NCBI GenBank assembly: GCA_016195265.1
Contig: JACPZW010000024.1
Location: 1-64,000, forward strand
Length of the DNA: 64,000 nt
From: Acidobacteriota bacterium
GTDB lineage: Bacteria; Acidobacteriota; Vicinamibacteria; Vicinamibacterales; CAVVIG01
Direction: 5' to 3'
Part shown: one piece after another, positions 12,036 to 21,236 of the stretch
Position numbering within the stretch: position 1 is the first letter of the stretch
Layout: the number at the start of each line of letters is the position of its first letter
Translations under genes and position numbers: made by a program
Notes under the pieces: model-generated
The model's input: only the letters and a program-made list of their open reading frames with translations
What the model was told of the DNA's origin: nothing
Database searches by the model: none

Positions 12036-12285
12036 CTACAGCGCTGACTCGCGTACGCCGATGCGCTTGCGCAGGAAGTTCGTGCGGCGCTCGGGCGGCA
12101 GCGCCTGCCAGCGCCGAATCATCTCGCGCAGCGCGCGCTCACTTTCTTTCTTGACGGCCGCTAGCTTTGCGCGCCTGCTGACGTTCGTTCTCTTCAAGCG
12201 TTCTCTCCAGAATCTCCAGCACGGCCTTGAGTCTGACCTTCTTCAGGTGCCGGCCGATCTCAATCAGATAGGGCTTGGCGTCCAT
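12036..12285 (-). pseudogene. two overlapping short ORFs, probably a deletion remnant of a nucleotidyltransferase-like gene pair
   Basis: One ORF (12285 to 12139, 48 residues) starts MDAKPYLIEIGRHLKKVRLK and continues AVLEILERTLEENERQ. Its two halves look like the N-terminus and C-terminus of a longer minimal nucleotidyltransferase-like protein joined by a deletion (inference from memory of the family). A second frame overlaps its end and runs to a stop at 12036-12038, reading SERALREMIRRWQALPPERR and then TNFLRKRIG, with no clear start of its own. Together they resemble a shrunken two-gene unit. Confidence 0.4.
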
Positions 12286-12315
12286 CGCGCGCAGTATAGC
12301 GGAGGACTGTACGGA

Positions 12316-13908
12316 TCAACGGCCGACGGGCTTGAGCAGCAGATCCTGGAAATCGAAACTGAAATCCGTGGACGGCGAGATGGCGCGCATCTTCACCTGA
12401 TCGATCGTCCCGTCCGGATTCAGCGCGAACGTGACGTACGCGTCGGCGCGGAGCTCGCGGTCCTTCCAGCGCGCGACGAACGTATCGTGCTGCCACGGCG
12501 CCAGCTCGCCTGACAGCGCCGGCGTGTGGCCGAACCGCATGACGAGCTTTCCGCTCTCGAGGGCGACCGTGATGTCGCCGTACCACGCGTCGCGGTACGT
12601 GCCTGCGTACTTCGCCAGCGGCAGCGACGGCTTTGCCGACGCGTCACGCGCGGCACTGCCGCGTCCCTCGGCCGCCGCGGCGTTGGCTTCGCTGCGCGCC
12701 TGTACTTTCTTATAGCCGTCGATCCAGTCGAACCCCGGCGCGCCGAGATAGTGATCGAGGATGTGGAAGGCAATCGAATCGAACGCGGCGCCAGACTCCT
12801 GGTTCGTCAGCACCGCGACGCCGATGCCCGCGTCGGGAATCATCGCGACGCGGGACACATAGCCCGGCAGCCCGCCCGTGTGCGTCACGAGCTTGTGCCC
12901 GCGGTAATCGCGAAGGTCGAGGCCGAGCCCGTAGCCGTGGAAGTTCATCTGCAGCGCCGGAAGCTCCGGCGGCGCCGTGCCGATCGGAATCGGCGTGACG
13001 ATGCTCGAGAGCTGGCGCGCCGTGGCGGCGGAGAAGAGGCGAGTCCCGTTAGCGAGGAGGCCGCCTGACAGTTGCACGCGCAGCCACGTCGCCATGTCCT
13101 CCGCGGACGAGTTGATGCCGCCCGCCGGATTCGTGTTGTCGCTCTCGAACGGCCGGATCGGCCGGACCGTGCCGTCTACGGGCGCGTGCGTCGCGGCGAC
13201 GTTGCCGCCGGCCGCCGCGGCGGAGTGCCGCACGTTGCTGCCGGTCATCCCGACTTTCGCGAGGACGCGCGTCGAGACGAAGTCCTCCCACGACTGGCCG
13301 CTGATTTTTTCAATCAGCTCGCCGGCGACGAGGTACAGCACGTTGTCGTACGCGTACGCGCTGCGGAAACTCGTCGCGAGCGGAATGTAACGCAGGCGAT
13401 CCGCGACTTCCTTCCGGTTGTATGTGGACTCGGGCCACCAGAGCAGATCGCCGGCGCCGAGGCCGAGCCCGCTGCGGTGCACGAGGAGATCGCGGACCGT
13501 CATCTCGTGCGTGACGTACGGATCCGACATCGCGAACGCAGGCAGATAGCGCACGACCGGCGTGTCCCATTCGATCTTGCCTTGTTCGACGAGCAGCGCG
13601 AGTGCAGTCGCCGTGAAGACTTTCGTGTTCGACGCGATGCCGAAGAGCGTCCGCGCATCGACCGGCGTCGGCTCGCCCAGCTTCCGGACTCCATAACCCT
13701 TTGCGACGACGACCGCATCGTCCTTGACGATGGCGAGGCCGATGCCGGGGACTTGGAAGGTCTGCATCGCGCGCGCGACCCACTGATCGAGATCGGCCGG
13801 CGGCGCGGCGCGCTGTGCCGTCAGCGTCGAAGACAGCGCCAGCAGCAGGACGAGCGCGGCGAGGACTGCCGGCCGCTTCGGTCCGTGAAGGCGATCGCGA
13901 ATGATCAT
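12316..13908 (-). CDS. serine hydrolase, class C beta-lactamase / penicillin-binding-like
   Basis: A 530-residue exported hydrolase. A signal peptide covers residues 1-31. The catalytic SxxK motif is S93-N-T-K96, the YxN motif is Y187-D-N189 and HTGG near residue 341 replaces the KTG box. The last ~100 residues form a DUF3471-like beta domain. Family members act on peptides or esters rather than necessarily beta-lactams. It diverges from msrB; its ATG lies 7 nt from a TAGCAT that overlaps the msrB -10, so the transcript is probably leaderless. Confidence 0.9.
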   Translation of the reverse strand: MIIRDRLHGPKRPAVLAALVLLLALSSTLTAQRAAPPADLDQWVARAMQTFQVPGIGLAIVKDDAVVVAKGYGVRKLGEPTPVDARTLFGIASNTKVFTATALALLVEQGKIEWDTPVVRYLPAFAMSDPYVTHEMTVRDLLVHRSGLGLGAGDLLWWPESTYNRKEVADRLRYIPLATSFRSAYAYDNVLYLVAGELIEKISGQSWEDFVSTRVLAKVGMTGSNVRHSAAAAGGNVAATHAPVDGTVRPIRPFESDNTNPAGGINSSAEDMATWLRVQLSGGLLANGTRLFSAATARQLSSIVTPIPIGTAPPELPALQMNFHGYGLGLDLRDYRGHKLVTHTGGLPGYVSRVAMIPDAGIGVAVLTNQESGAAFDSIAFHILDHYLGAPGFDWIDGYKKVQARSEANAAAAEGRGSAARDASAKPSLPLAKYAGTYRDAWYGDITVALESGKLVMRFGHTPALSGELAPWQHDTFVARWKDRELRADAYVTFALNPDGTIDQVKMRAISPSTDFSFDFQDLLLKPVGR

Positions 13909-13915
13909 GTCGCGA

Positions 13916-13925
13916 ATGCTACAGT
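13916..13925. promoter_or_regulatory. overlapping divergent -10 elements
   Basis: ATGCTACAGT carries TAGCAT on the minus strand (13921-13916) and TACAGT on the plus strand (13920-13925), sharing the central TA. The start codons lie 7 nt (serine hydrolase) and 9 nt (msrB) away, leaving no room for ribosome binding sites. Confidence 0.65.
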
Positions 13926-13934
13926 ACTCTTCCT

Positions 13935-14315
13935 ATGCAGAAAACCGATGACGAGTGGCGCGGGTCCTTGACCCCCGAGCAGTTTCGCGTCCTGCGCGAG
14001 CACGGTACGGAGCGCGCCGGCACGAGCCCGCTCAACTACGAGAAGCGATCCGGTACGTTTTCGTGCGCCGCTTGCGGGACGCCGCTGTTCACGTCCGACA
14101 CCAAATTCGAGAGCGGCACCGGCTGGCCGAGCTTTTTCGCGCCGATCGAAGGCGTGGTGGCGACGACCGTCGATCGAAGCTACGGCATGACGCGCGTCGA
14201 GGTGCACTGCGCGACCTGCGGCGGACACCTCGGTCACGTGTTTCCAGACGGTCCGCGGCCGACCGGGCAGCGCTACTGCATGAACGGCGTCGCGCTCGCG
14301 TTCGATCCGAAATGA
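13935..14315 (+). CDS. msrB: peptide-methionine (R)-S-oxide reductase
   Basis: A 126-residue cytosolic enzyme that reduces the R-epimer of methionine sulfoxide in proteins. Zinc ligands are C44/C47 (CAAC) and C92/C95 (CATC). The core has [10 protein letters not shown] and the catalytic cysteine is C115 in RYCMNGVAL. Length is normal for a single-domain MsrB. It starts 9 nt after a -10-like TACAGT, suggesting a leaderless mRNA. Two MsrA genes lie 19 kb away (33044 and 33693) rather than adjacent. Confidence 0.96.
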   Translation: MQKTDDEWRGSLTPEQFRVLREHGTERAGTSPLNYEKRSGTFSCAACGTPLFTSDTKFESGTGWPSFFAPIEGVVATTVDRSYGMTRVEVHCATCGGHLGHVFPDGPRPTGQRYCMNGVALAFDPK

Positions 14316-14325
14316 TGTGCAGGGC

Positions 14326-14475
14326 GGGTCCTTCTGGATTTGTAGGGCGGGTCCTTTCGGACCCGCCTGATCATGCCGGGTCCAAAAGGACCCGGCCTAC
14401 GTACTGATCATGCCGGGTCCAAAAGGACCCGGCCTACGTACCGGGCCGAGAGGACCGGGCCTACCTGTCTTAGGA
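14326..14475. repeat. array of four to five family A palindromes
   Basis: Immediately after msrB there are a partial unit, a perfect unit with a TTTC loop (about 14344-14369), two perfect GCCGGGTCC-AAAA units each followed by GGCCTAC (14374-14400 and 14412-14438), and a diverged GGGCCGAGAGGACCGGGCC unit. TACGTACTGATCATG spacers are shared. The array ends at the 5' breakpoint of the receptor remnant. Confidence 0.9.
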
Positions 14476-14485
14476 TCCGGCCTGC

Positions 14486-15471
14486 TTGCCACTCTTTGGG
14501 CGGACCCTTGTCATCCCGCATGTGATCGACAGCCCGCGCACGTTCTTCTTCCTCAACTACACCGGCAATCACTCGCGCAATCCGTACGACGCGTACTCGA
14601 CGGTGCCGACGCTGGCGCAGCGTGCCGGCGATCTCTCGACGCTCGGCCGCACGATCGTCGATCCAGCGACGGGCCGCCCCTTCGTCAACAATCAGATTCC
14701 GTCGGCGCGGATCGATCCCGCGGCGCAGGCGCTGCTGAATCTCATCCCCGCGCCGAATCAGACCGGCGACACGCAGAACTTCCATACGGTCACGACAACG
14801 ACGAGTCACATGGACGATGTGAACGTGCGGTTCGTGCGGACCTTCGGCGCCGCGGCGGGGCGTGGCGGCGGCCGCGGTGGAGGGGGCGGCGGACGCGGCG
14901 GGCCGGGCGGCGGTCCGGGTCGGGCGGGCGTGTCGAATCTCAACGTCCAGATTCACTACCGGCACGCGGACAACACGAACACGAATCCGTTTCCCACGCT
15001 CGGCGGCACGTCCAACACGAGCGCGGGGGACATTCCGGTCAACTATTCGTTCACGAAGCTCGGTCTCACGCATTCGCTGCGGTTCGGCTTCAACCGCCAG
15101 CACGCCGACACGCGGAATCTGTACGCCGGCGATACGAATCTCGCCGGCAACGCGGGCATCCTCGGCGTCGCGTCCGATCCGTTCGACTGGGGCGCGCCGA
15201 ATCTGTCGTTCAGTTCGATCGCCGGCGTGCGCGACGCGAACCCGTCGATGCGGACGGACCGCACGTTGTCGGCGGGCGACACAATCGTCAAGACGATCGG
15301 CCGCAGCACGATTCGATTCGGCGGCGATTATCGCGACGTTCACGCCGACAGCCGGATGGACGCAAACGCGCGTGGCAGCTTCGTCTTCACCTGCGCTACG
15401 AGTATTTCTCGCCCATCTCCGAAGCGAGCAACCGGCTCGTGACGCTCGACGCCGCGCCAGGCGTGGGCCAG
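14486..15471 (+). pseudogene. remnant of a TonB-dependent-receptor-like outer membrane protein
   Basis: The reading has TFFFLNYTGNHSRNPYDAYS, NQIPSARIDPAAQALLNLIP and a Gly/Arg-rich insert, all typical of the middle of large carboxypeptidase-regulatory outer membrane receptors of about 1000 residues. The N-terminal carboxypeptidase and plug parts are missing. After GSFVFT a deletion and frameshift bring in LRYEYFSPISEASNRLVTLD from further downstream, and the beta-barrel end is absent. The 5' breakpoint follows the palindrome array directly. Confidence 0.82.
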
Positions 15472-15702
15472 CTTGGTGGCATGCCTGCTCGCGCTTGGCC
15501 TGACCGTGATTTCAACCCACAAGTTGCAGTTCAGGCTCGCCCGCAGGTTGTGGCTCACCAAGAAATTCGGCGAGCTCGACGTGTGGGGTTTCGTGTTCAA
15601 CTTGCCAGAGGTCAAGTGGGCGACGGTGAGATCACGCGCACGGCGTGGCGTATGATGGAATTACAATAGAGTTTCGCCGACTGGACGAGGAGGTTGCTGC
15701 CG
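15472..15702. other. gap without a recognisable gene
   Basis: A 60-codon reading (15473-15655) lacks similarity to anything I recognise and has no ribosome binding site. The only clear element is TACAAT at 15662-15667, a plausible -10 for the small gene that follows. Confidence 0.4.
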
Positions 15703-15849
15703 ATGCCGAGACAGAATCTGCAGGAAGGCATAATCAAGAAGGGCGGACAGAACACGCCGCCGACTAGCCCAAGGCCAGCGCCGCCGCAGGGTCAGGCACA
15801 GCCGCAAGGAAGTAACGCTCCAGCCACTACGAACTCGCCCGAGCGATAG
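15703..15849 (+). CDS. small Pro/Gln-rich protein, 48 residues
   Basis: The ORF begins MPRQNLQEGIIKKGGQ and continues with a Pro/Gln/Ala-rich tail. A strong ribosome binding site, GAGGAGG at 15687-15693, lies 9 nt before the ATG, and TACAAT at 15662-15667 gives a suitable -10. There is no signal peptide or membrane segment. The good expression signals argue that it is real despite its size; function unknown. TrmO follows 18 nt later and may be cotranscribed. Confidence 0.55.
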   Translation: MPRQNLQEGIIKKGGQNTPPTSPRPAPPQGQAQPQGSNAPATTNSPER

Positions 15850-15867
15850 ACAGCCGGCGCGCTCACG

Positions 15868-16311
15868 ATGGATCCCATCGGCGTCGTCCGTAGTCCCTTC
15901 ACCGAAACCTCACAGATTCCCAAGGGCTGTGGCGCGGAGCATCGCGCCGAGGGTGTTCTCGAGATCGAGCCGCGGTTCGAGGCCGGACTCGCGGACATCG
16001 AAGGCTTCTCGCACCTCTACGTGATCTGGTTGTTTCATCGCGCGACCGGGTACGATCTGATCGCGCACCCGCCGACCGACGAGAAACGGCCGCACGGCGT
16101 CTTCGCGACGCGGTCGCCGCGGCGGCCGAACGCGATCGGCCTGACCGTCGTAGAATTGCTCCGTCGCGAGGGCGCGAAGCTGTTCGTCCGCGGCGTCGAC
16201 ATGCTCGACGGCACGCCGATCCTGGACATAAAGCCGTATCTCTCGAGCGTGCCTGCCGACGAACTTCGACGCGGATGGCTGGCTGAGGCCGAGCAACGGA
16301 AGGCGCGGTAG
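15868..16311 (+). CDS. trmO: tRNA (N6-threonylcarbamoyladenosine37-N6)-methyltransferase TrmO-like (TsaA/UPF0066)
   Basis: A 147-residue protein of the TsaA/UPF0066 family. GVVRSPFTETSQIPKG at the N-terminus and ATRSPRRPNAIGLTVVELL are family signatures; DGTPILDIKPYL completes the fold. Members use S-adenosylmethionine to methylate t6A37 in tRNA-Thr. The length matches the short form without the C-terminal extension of the E. coli enzyme. Substrate is inferred from the family only. Confidence 0.88.
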   Translation: MDPIGVVRSPFTETSQIPKGCGAEHRAEGVLEIEPRFEAGLADIEGFSHLYVIWLFHRATGYDLIAHPPTDEKRPHGVFATRSPRRPNAIGLTVVELLRREGAKLFVRGVDMLDGTPILDIKPYLSSVPADELRRGWLAEAEQRKAR

Positions 16312-16334
16312 TGGCGTCCGGCTTCAGCCGGACC
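16311..16334. repeat. hairpin repeat family F
   Basis: GTGGCGTCCGGCTTCAGCCG plus GACC starts on the last base of the TrmO stop codon and ends 10 nt before the next start. It is the second of three copies (9051, 59012). Confidence 0.85.
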
Positions 16335-16344
16335 GGGAGAAGTC

Positions 16345-17886
16345 ATGAAGATCTTCAGTGCTGGATTGTGCGCCGTCCTTCTCGCGACACTGATCGGGAG
16401 TCGCACGCTGACGGCGGCCGCGTCGTGCGAGAGCCTCAAGTCGATGATGCTCCGCGACACGACGATCATGTCCGCGCGGGTCATCGACACCGGCGCCTTC
16501 ACGCCGCCCGCTCCCGCGGGCGCGACACCGCCTCCGGCGGCGACGCAGGCCTTCCGCGATCTGCCGGCGTTCTGCCGCGTGGAGGCGATGCTAGAGCCGT
16601 CGAGCGACTCCGACATCAGGATCGAAGTCTGGATGCCGGCGTCCGGATGGAACGGCAGGTTCGAAGCCGTCGGCAACGGCGGATGGGCGGGTACGATCTC
16701 TTATGGTGCAATGGCGGCGGCGATCCGCCGCGGCTACGCCACTGCGTCGACCGACACCGGCCACGCCGGCAACGGCGGCGACGCCAGCTTCGCGTTCAAT
16801 CATCCCGAGAAGCTCGTGGACTTCGCGTACCGCGCGGTCCACGAGATGACGGTGCGGGCGAAGCTCGTCATCGAGAAGCACTATGGCAGCGCGCCAAAGT
16901 TGTCGTACTGGAACGGCTGCTCGACCGGCGGACGCCAGGGCCTGAAGGAGGCGCAGAAGTTTCCCGCCGACTACGACGGCATCATCGCCGGCGCGCCGGC
17001 GAACTACATGACGCACCTGCTGACGCACAGCATCTGGGTCGCGCAGGCGTCGCTGAAGAATCCCGCGAGCTTGATTCCGCGCGAGAAGTACGCCGCCGTC
17101 CACCAGGCGGCGCTGGACGCGTGCGACGCGCTCGACGGCGTGAAGGACGGCGTGATCGAGGATCCGATGCGCTGCCATTTCGATCCAAAGGCGATCCAGT
17201 GCACGGGCGCCGATGCACCGACCTGCCTGACAGCGCCGCAGGTCGAGACGGCGCGAAAGATCTACGCGCCGGCGACGAACTCGAGGGGCGTGGTGATCTT
17301 CCCCGGACTCGAGCCCGGCAGCGAGCCCGTCTGGTCCGGGCTCGCCGGACCCGCGCCGCTGAGCATCGCGGCCACGTACTTCAAGTACGACGTCTTCAAG
17401 AATCCTGACTGGGATTTCAAGACGCTCGACTTTGATAAGGACGTCGCGATGATCGACAAGCAAGACGATGGTCTGCTGAACGCGACCGATCCGAACCTGA
17501 AACCGTTCTTCAGCCGCGGCGGCAAGCTGTTGATGTATCACGGCTGGGTCGATCAGCTGATCGCGCCTCGCAACAGCATCAACTACTACACGAGCGTGAC
17601 GAAGGCGATGGGCGGCGTGGACAAGGTTGCGGACTCGATTCGCCTGTTCATGGTCCCGGGCATGGCGCACTGCTTCGGCGGCGACGGCACGAGTACGTTC
17701 GACAGCATGGCGACGATCGAGCAGTGGGTGGAGCAGAAAAAGACGCCCGCGCAGATTCAGGCGTCGCACATGGTCGGCGGCGTCGCCGATCGCACGCGTC
17801 CGCTCTGTCCGTACCCGACGGTCGCCGCCTACAAAGGCGCCGGCAGCACGAATGACGCGGCCAACTTCGCCTGTAAGGCGCAGTGA
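16345..17886 (+). CDS. tannase/feruloyl esterase family protein
   Basis: A 513-residue exported esterase with a signal peptide in residues 1-25. The nucleophile is S193 in NGCSTGGRQG, the hallmark of the tannase/feruloyl esterase family. A later MYHGWVDQLI supplies the acid and H442 in VPGMAHCFGG the histidine. Cysteines flank these residues, including one directly before the nucleophile, as in characterised members with a disulfide that joins Ser and His loops. It should cleave aromatic esters of plant origin such as gallate or ferulate esters. It overlaps the next gene by 4 nt. Confidence 0.93.
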   Translation: MKIFSAGLCAVLLATLIGSRTLTAAASCESLKSMMLRDTTIMSARVIDTGAFTPPAPAGATPPPAATQAFRDLPAFCRVEAMLEPSSDSDIRIEVWMPASGWNGRFEAVGNGGWAGTISYGAMAAAIRRGYATASTDTGHAGNGGDASFAFNHPEKLVDFAYRAVHEMTVRAKLVIEKHYGSAPKLSYWNGCSTGGRQGLKEAQKFPADYDGIIAGAPANYMTHLLTHSIWVAQASLKNPASLIPREKYAAVHQAALDACDALDGVKDGVIEDPMRCHFDPKAIQCTGADAPTCLTAPQVETARKIYAPATNSRGVVIFPGLEPGSEPVWSGLAGPAPLSIAATYFKYDVFKNPDWDFKTLDFDKDVAMIDKQDDGLLNATDPNLKPFFSRGGKLLMYHGWVDQLIAPRNSINYYTSVTKAMGGVDKVADSIRLFMVPGMAHCFGGDGTSTFDSMATIEQWVEQKKTPAQIQASHMVGGVADRTRPLCPYPTVAAYKGAGSTNDAANFACKAQ

Positions 17887-18260
17887 CGAACTACGTCCTG
17901 TACGACGGCGACTGCGGATTTTGCTCCCGCTGGGTGCCCTCGTGGGCGAAGACCCTGAAGCGGGCCGGTTTTGAGATCGCGCCGCTCCAGAGTCCGTGGC
18001 TGGCCAACGTCGCGCACCTCAACCCGGCGGAGTTGACGGACGATTTCACGCTCCTGCTCGACGACGGCCGGTTGCTCAGGGGTGCGGATGCGTACCGGTA
18101 CCTGATGCGCCGCATCTGGTGGACGCTCCCGTTGTACGCGCTCTCGGTCATCCCCGGACTGCGCGGCATCTTCGATTGGGGTTACCGCACGTTCGCGCGC
18201 AATCGGTACTGCGTGTCGCGGGCGTTCAGGCTGGCTGCTCACGAGGAACGGAGGAAGTGA
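17883..18260 (+). CDS. thiol-disulfide oxidoreductase-like DCC family protein (DUF393)
   Basis: A 125-residue protein beginning with the family signature YDGDCGFCSRW. It has a C-x-x-C active-site-like pair and a hydrophobic segment around LPLYALSVIPGLRGIF. DUF393 proteins are predicted thioredoxin-like redox proteins without a settled substrate. The GTG start overlaps the tannase stop (GTGA), and its own stop shares a base with the next start (TGATG). Coupling to two exported hydrolases with cysteines could hint at a link to disulfide chemistry, but this is only inference. Confidence 0.85.
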   Translation: MTNYVLYDGDCGFCSRWVPSWAKTLKRAGFEIAPLQSPWLANVAHLNPAELTDDFTLLLDDGRLLRGADAYRYLMRRIWWTLPLYALSVIPGLRGIFDWGYRTFARNRYCVSRAFRLAAHEERRK

Positions 18261-19339
18261 TGCATCTGCGACGAGTGTCGATGCGCCTGTGGATTGTCTG
18301 CGCGTTCGTCCTCGTCTGCGGCGCCGCGCGCGCGCAGGACGGGACGGTCAAGAGTTTCGCGCTTGGCCGCTTCACCTTCGAGAGCGGCGCGTCGATCGAC
18401 AACGCGCACGTCACGTACGTCACGTGGGGCGCGCTGAACGCCGCCAGGGACAACGCGATCCTTTTGCCGTCGTGGTACGGCGGCCGCGCGCTCAGCTATC
18501 AGTTCCTCGTCGGCCCCGATCGCTCGCTCGACCCCGCGAAGTACTTCATCGTCGCGACCGAGATGTTCGGCAGCAGCGGATCGTCGTCTCCAAGCAACAC
18601 GCCCGCGCCGTTCGACGGTCCGCGCTTTCCGCGCGTCGCCGTTCGCGATGATGTCGAGGCGTCACGCAAGGTGCTGAACAGCCTCGGCGTCCAGCACCTG
18701 CGCGCGGTCATCGGGTTCTCGATGGGCGCGCAGCAGGCGTTCCAGTGGGCCGCGAGTCACCCGACCGAAGTCGACGCGATTGTCGCGCTCTGCGGCACCG
18801 CGAAGACGTACGGCCACGGCCGCGTCCGGCTCGAGAGCGCCATCAGCGCGCTGACCGCCGACCCGCGGTGGAAGGGCGGCGACTACACCGAGTTGCCTGA
18901 GGACGGCATCAAGGCCTGGGCGCAGCACTGGTCCGCGTGGGTGTACTCGCAGGAGTGGTGGCGGCAGGAGATGTTCAAGCCGCGATCGGCCAGCGTCGAG
19001 CAGGTCCTCGCCGACAACGTCCGCAGCTGGCACACCAGAAACCTTAACGACGCCGTGCAGCTCGCGCACACGTGGCAAGACCACGACATCGGCAGGACGA
19101 AGGGCTTCGACGGCGACATCGAGCACGCGCTCGCGTCGATCAAGATTCCCGTCCTCTACATGCCCGGCGCGACCGATCTGTACTTTCCGCTGACGGACGC
19201 CGAGTCCGAGCGCAAGTTCCTGACGAACGTGAAGTTCGCCCCCATCCCGTCGCTCTGGGGCCACACGGCCGGCGGCGGCGGAAACCCCACCGACGCCGCG
19301 TTCATCAACAAAGAGATCGCGGCCTTCCTGGGCAAGTAG
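18260..19339 (+). CDS. secreted alpha/beta hydrolase of the MetX (homoserine acetyltransferase-like) type
   Basis: A 359-residue protein with signal peptide MRLWIVCAFVLVCGAARA. The nucleophile is S154 in IGFSMGAQQAFQWA, with the acid in MPGATDLYFP and the histidine in SLWGHTAGGG. The fold matches MetX-like acyltransferases and related hydrolases. A signal peptide and lack of a met gene context argue against a role in methionine synthesis; a secreted hydrolase is more likely. The third gene of a coupled set with the tannase-like and DUF393 genes. Confidence 0.85.
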   Translation: MHLRRVSMRLWIVCAFVLVCGAARAQDGTVKSFALGRFTFESGASIDNAHVTYVTWGALNAARDNAILLPSWYGGRALSYQFLVGPDRSLDPAKYFIVATEMFGSSGSSSPSNTPAPFDGPRFPRVAVRDDVEASRKVLNSLGVQHLRAVIGFSMGAQQAFQWAASHPTEVDAIVALCGTAKTYGHGRVRLESAISALTADPRWKGGDYTELPEDGIKAWAQHWSAWVYSQEWWRQEMFKPRSASVEQVLADNVRSWHTRNLNDAVQLAHTWQDHDIGRTKGFDGDIEHALASIKIPVLYMPGATDLYFPLTDAESERKFLTNVKFAPIPSLWGHTAGGGGNPTDAAFINKEIAAFLGK

Positions 19340-19386
19340 GGCGGTCTGGGCAAGTAGGGCGGGTCCTTTCGGACCCGCCTGATCAG
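19340..19386. repeat. family A palindrome between convergent genes
   Basis: A duplicated GGGCAAGTAGGGCGG overlaps the preceding stop codon, then a perfect unit GGCGGGTCC-TTTC-GGACCCGCC (19359-19380) leads into TGATCAG at the stop of the convergent metalloprotease gene. Confidence 0.85.
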
Positions 19387-21227
19387 CGCACTACGACCAC
19401 GACTTCGTTCGACGGCCCGCTGACGCCGCACGTGTTTTTCGCGCGCACGCGCAGATAGTACGTGCCGACCCCGACGTCGGAAATCGTGGCCGCCGGCGTC
19501 GCGCTGCCGGTCGCGCCGATTCTCACGTCGGTTCCGCCCGGGGTCGTCCCGGCCTCCCCCACGTAGTCCAGCGCGTGAAACGAGGCCGTCCATTGCGCGG
19601 AGATCGTCCTGCCGCTGACCGTCGCGACGAGTCCGGTGGGCGGCAGTGGCGCGAACGAGCAGCCGCGGCCCACGATCAGCGTGGCTTCATCGGAGGGATC
19701 GCTGATCACGGTGCCGTCCGTGGCTCTCACCCTGATGTAGTAGATGTCCTCGCCGACGCCGTCCACGATCAGGCTCGTCTGCAGGTTCCTCGTGTCGTAG
19801 TTCGCCACGTTGACGAGGCCCGCGGATGATCCAGCCTCGATGATGTACGACGTCGGCCTGCCGGTCACGGGCGCGCCCCACGTCAGCGAGACGCGCGACC
19901 CAGTGACGGAGGCCCTGAAGTTCGTCGGCGGCGAGATCTCAGGCAGGTGCTGGCGGAAGTTGGCGACGGTGAACGTCGTGCCAAGAATGGTTCGCACGTT
20001 GTCCTGATCGCCGATGCCCAGCGGAAAGCCGTTGTACGAGTGGAGCGGGCTCGAAAACTGGTCGACGGTGACGCACTTCGGGCAGTCCACGCCTTCCGAC
20101 ATCACGTCGTGGAAAAGATGGACCGAATCGGTGTACCCGAGAGAGTAGGGAAACGCGCCCGCCGCATCGCCGCCGAAGCCTGCGTTGTTGCGGGGTTCGT
20201 GCAGGCATCCGAGGTTATGGCCGAGTTGGTGCGCCAGTCCGTAGATGTACGCGAGAGAGCTGTTGTACGCGACGGCGCTGTACGCGTTCTCCGGATAGCC
20301 CACGCCTTGAGACACGCCGATGAACGCGGCCCCGCTGGCCGACGAGTCCTGGCTCACGAGGAGCGTCACCACGTCGGCGCGGACGGTATTGCGATCGGCT
20401 TTCACATAGATGTCGGCCTGCAGGTTCTTGACGTCCGTCGCCGTGCTGCCGGTCTCGATGTAGCTGTATTCCCGCGCCTCGAGCAGCCGGACTCTCGCCG
20501 CCGTGTCACTGGCGCCAAACACGGAGTTCACCTGGGCGATGGAGGCGGTCAGCAGCGAATTGATCGCGGCGATACTGCCCACCGCATTCTTCGCGGTGGG
20601 CGTGTAGTACACGAGCAATTCGATCACGTTGTTGGTGTCCGCGGCGGCCGTGGATGGCGGTCCGCTCTCGCGTGCAGGTGCGTTCGCGGGGATCGGCGGG
20701 TTGGCATCGCCGGGGATCAGCCGCCGGTCCACTTCGATGATGTCGTACGAGCCGTCGGCGAGCGGCCTGACGGAGTACATGTGCCCCGGTACGTTGACTA
20801 CGCCGGACAACACGCCGTTGGCCACGGCCAGAATCACCTGACTGCCTTCGACGCCCGCGACCCGGCCGACCCACGCGTACCCGAGTGTGGCGACGGTTTC
20901 GACGTGGTCGAGTTGCGCGACGACATCGAGGTCGTCGAACAGGTTCAGATCCACCGAGCGCGCCGCCTGGGGCAGCGCTCCCAATCCATTGAGGGGACCC
21001 GTTCCGCCCTGCGCGAGCACGGAGAGCGCCGCGGAGGCGCGGCGCCGCCGCATCACCGCGCGATCGTCCGGCGCCGGCCGACTGACTGCAGCGCCCGAGA
21101 ATTCGCCCTCGGAAAAAAGCGCCCGCCGTTGCGCGTCCGGATGCGAGCTGAATGCGAACTGCAACAGCAGCAGCGCGACGATGCGCCAGCGCGTAGGCCG
21201 GCCTCGCGCTAACGGGACGAGCGTCAT
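19383..21227 (-). CDS. secreted reprolysin-like metalloprotease homologue with FN3 domains and altered HExxH
   Basis: A 614-residue exported protein with a signal sequence ending near residue 32. An M12-like domain spans about residues 190-400; the zinc motif reads HQLGHNLGCLHE (H333, Q334, H337, H343). The catalytic glutamate of HExxHxxGxxH is replaced by glutamine through one base (CAA instead of GAA). The three zinc histidines remain, so it may bind zinc but be inactive or weakened. Two fibronectin type III domains follow (about 425-515 and 525-614). Function as an inactive scaffold or an impaired protease is open. Confidence 0.85.
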   Translation of the reverse strand: MTLVPLARGRPTRWRIVALLLLQFAFSSHPDAQRRALFSEGEFSGAAVSRPAPDDRAVMRRRRASAALSVLAQGGTGPLNGLGALPQAARSVDLNLFDDLDVVAQLDHVETVATLGYAWVGRVAGVEGSQVILAVANGVLSGVVNVPGHMYSVRPLADGSYDIIEVDRRLIPGDANPPIPANAPARESGPPSTAAADTNNVIELLVYYTPTAKNAVGSIAAINSLLTASIAQVNSVFGASDTAARVRLLEAREYSYIETGSTATDVKNLQADIYVKADRNTVRADVVTLLVSQDSSASGAAFIGVSQGVGYPENAYSAVAYNSSLAYIYGLAHQLGHNLGCLHEPRNNAGFGGDAAGAFPYSLGYTDSVHLFHDVMSEGVDCPKCVTVDQFSSPLHSYNGFPLGIGDQDNVRTILGTTFTVANFRQHLPEISPPTNFRASVTGSRVSLTWGAPVTGRPTSYIIEAGSSAGLVNVANYDTRNLQTSLIVDGVGEDIYYIRVRATDGTVISDPSDEATLIVGRGCSFAPLPPTGLVATVSGRTISAQWTASFHALDYVGEAGTTPGGTDVRIGATGSATPAATISDVGVGTYYLRVRAKNTCGVSGPSNEVVVVVR

Positions 21228-21236
21228 GGTTGAAGT

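Noticed and set aside
18260..19339. Homoserine O-acetyltransferase (metX)
   Set aside because: The protein has a signal peptide and no methionine biosynthesis genes are near, so only the fold is claimed.
19947..21212. 421-codon plus-strand ORF opposite the metalloprotease
   Set aside because: Shadow of the minus-strand gene, which has a signal peptide, a zinc motif and FN3 domains.
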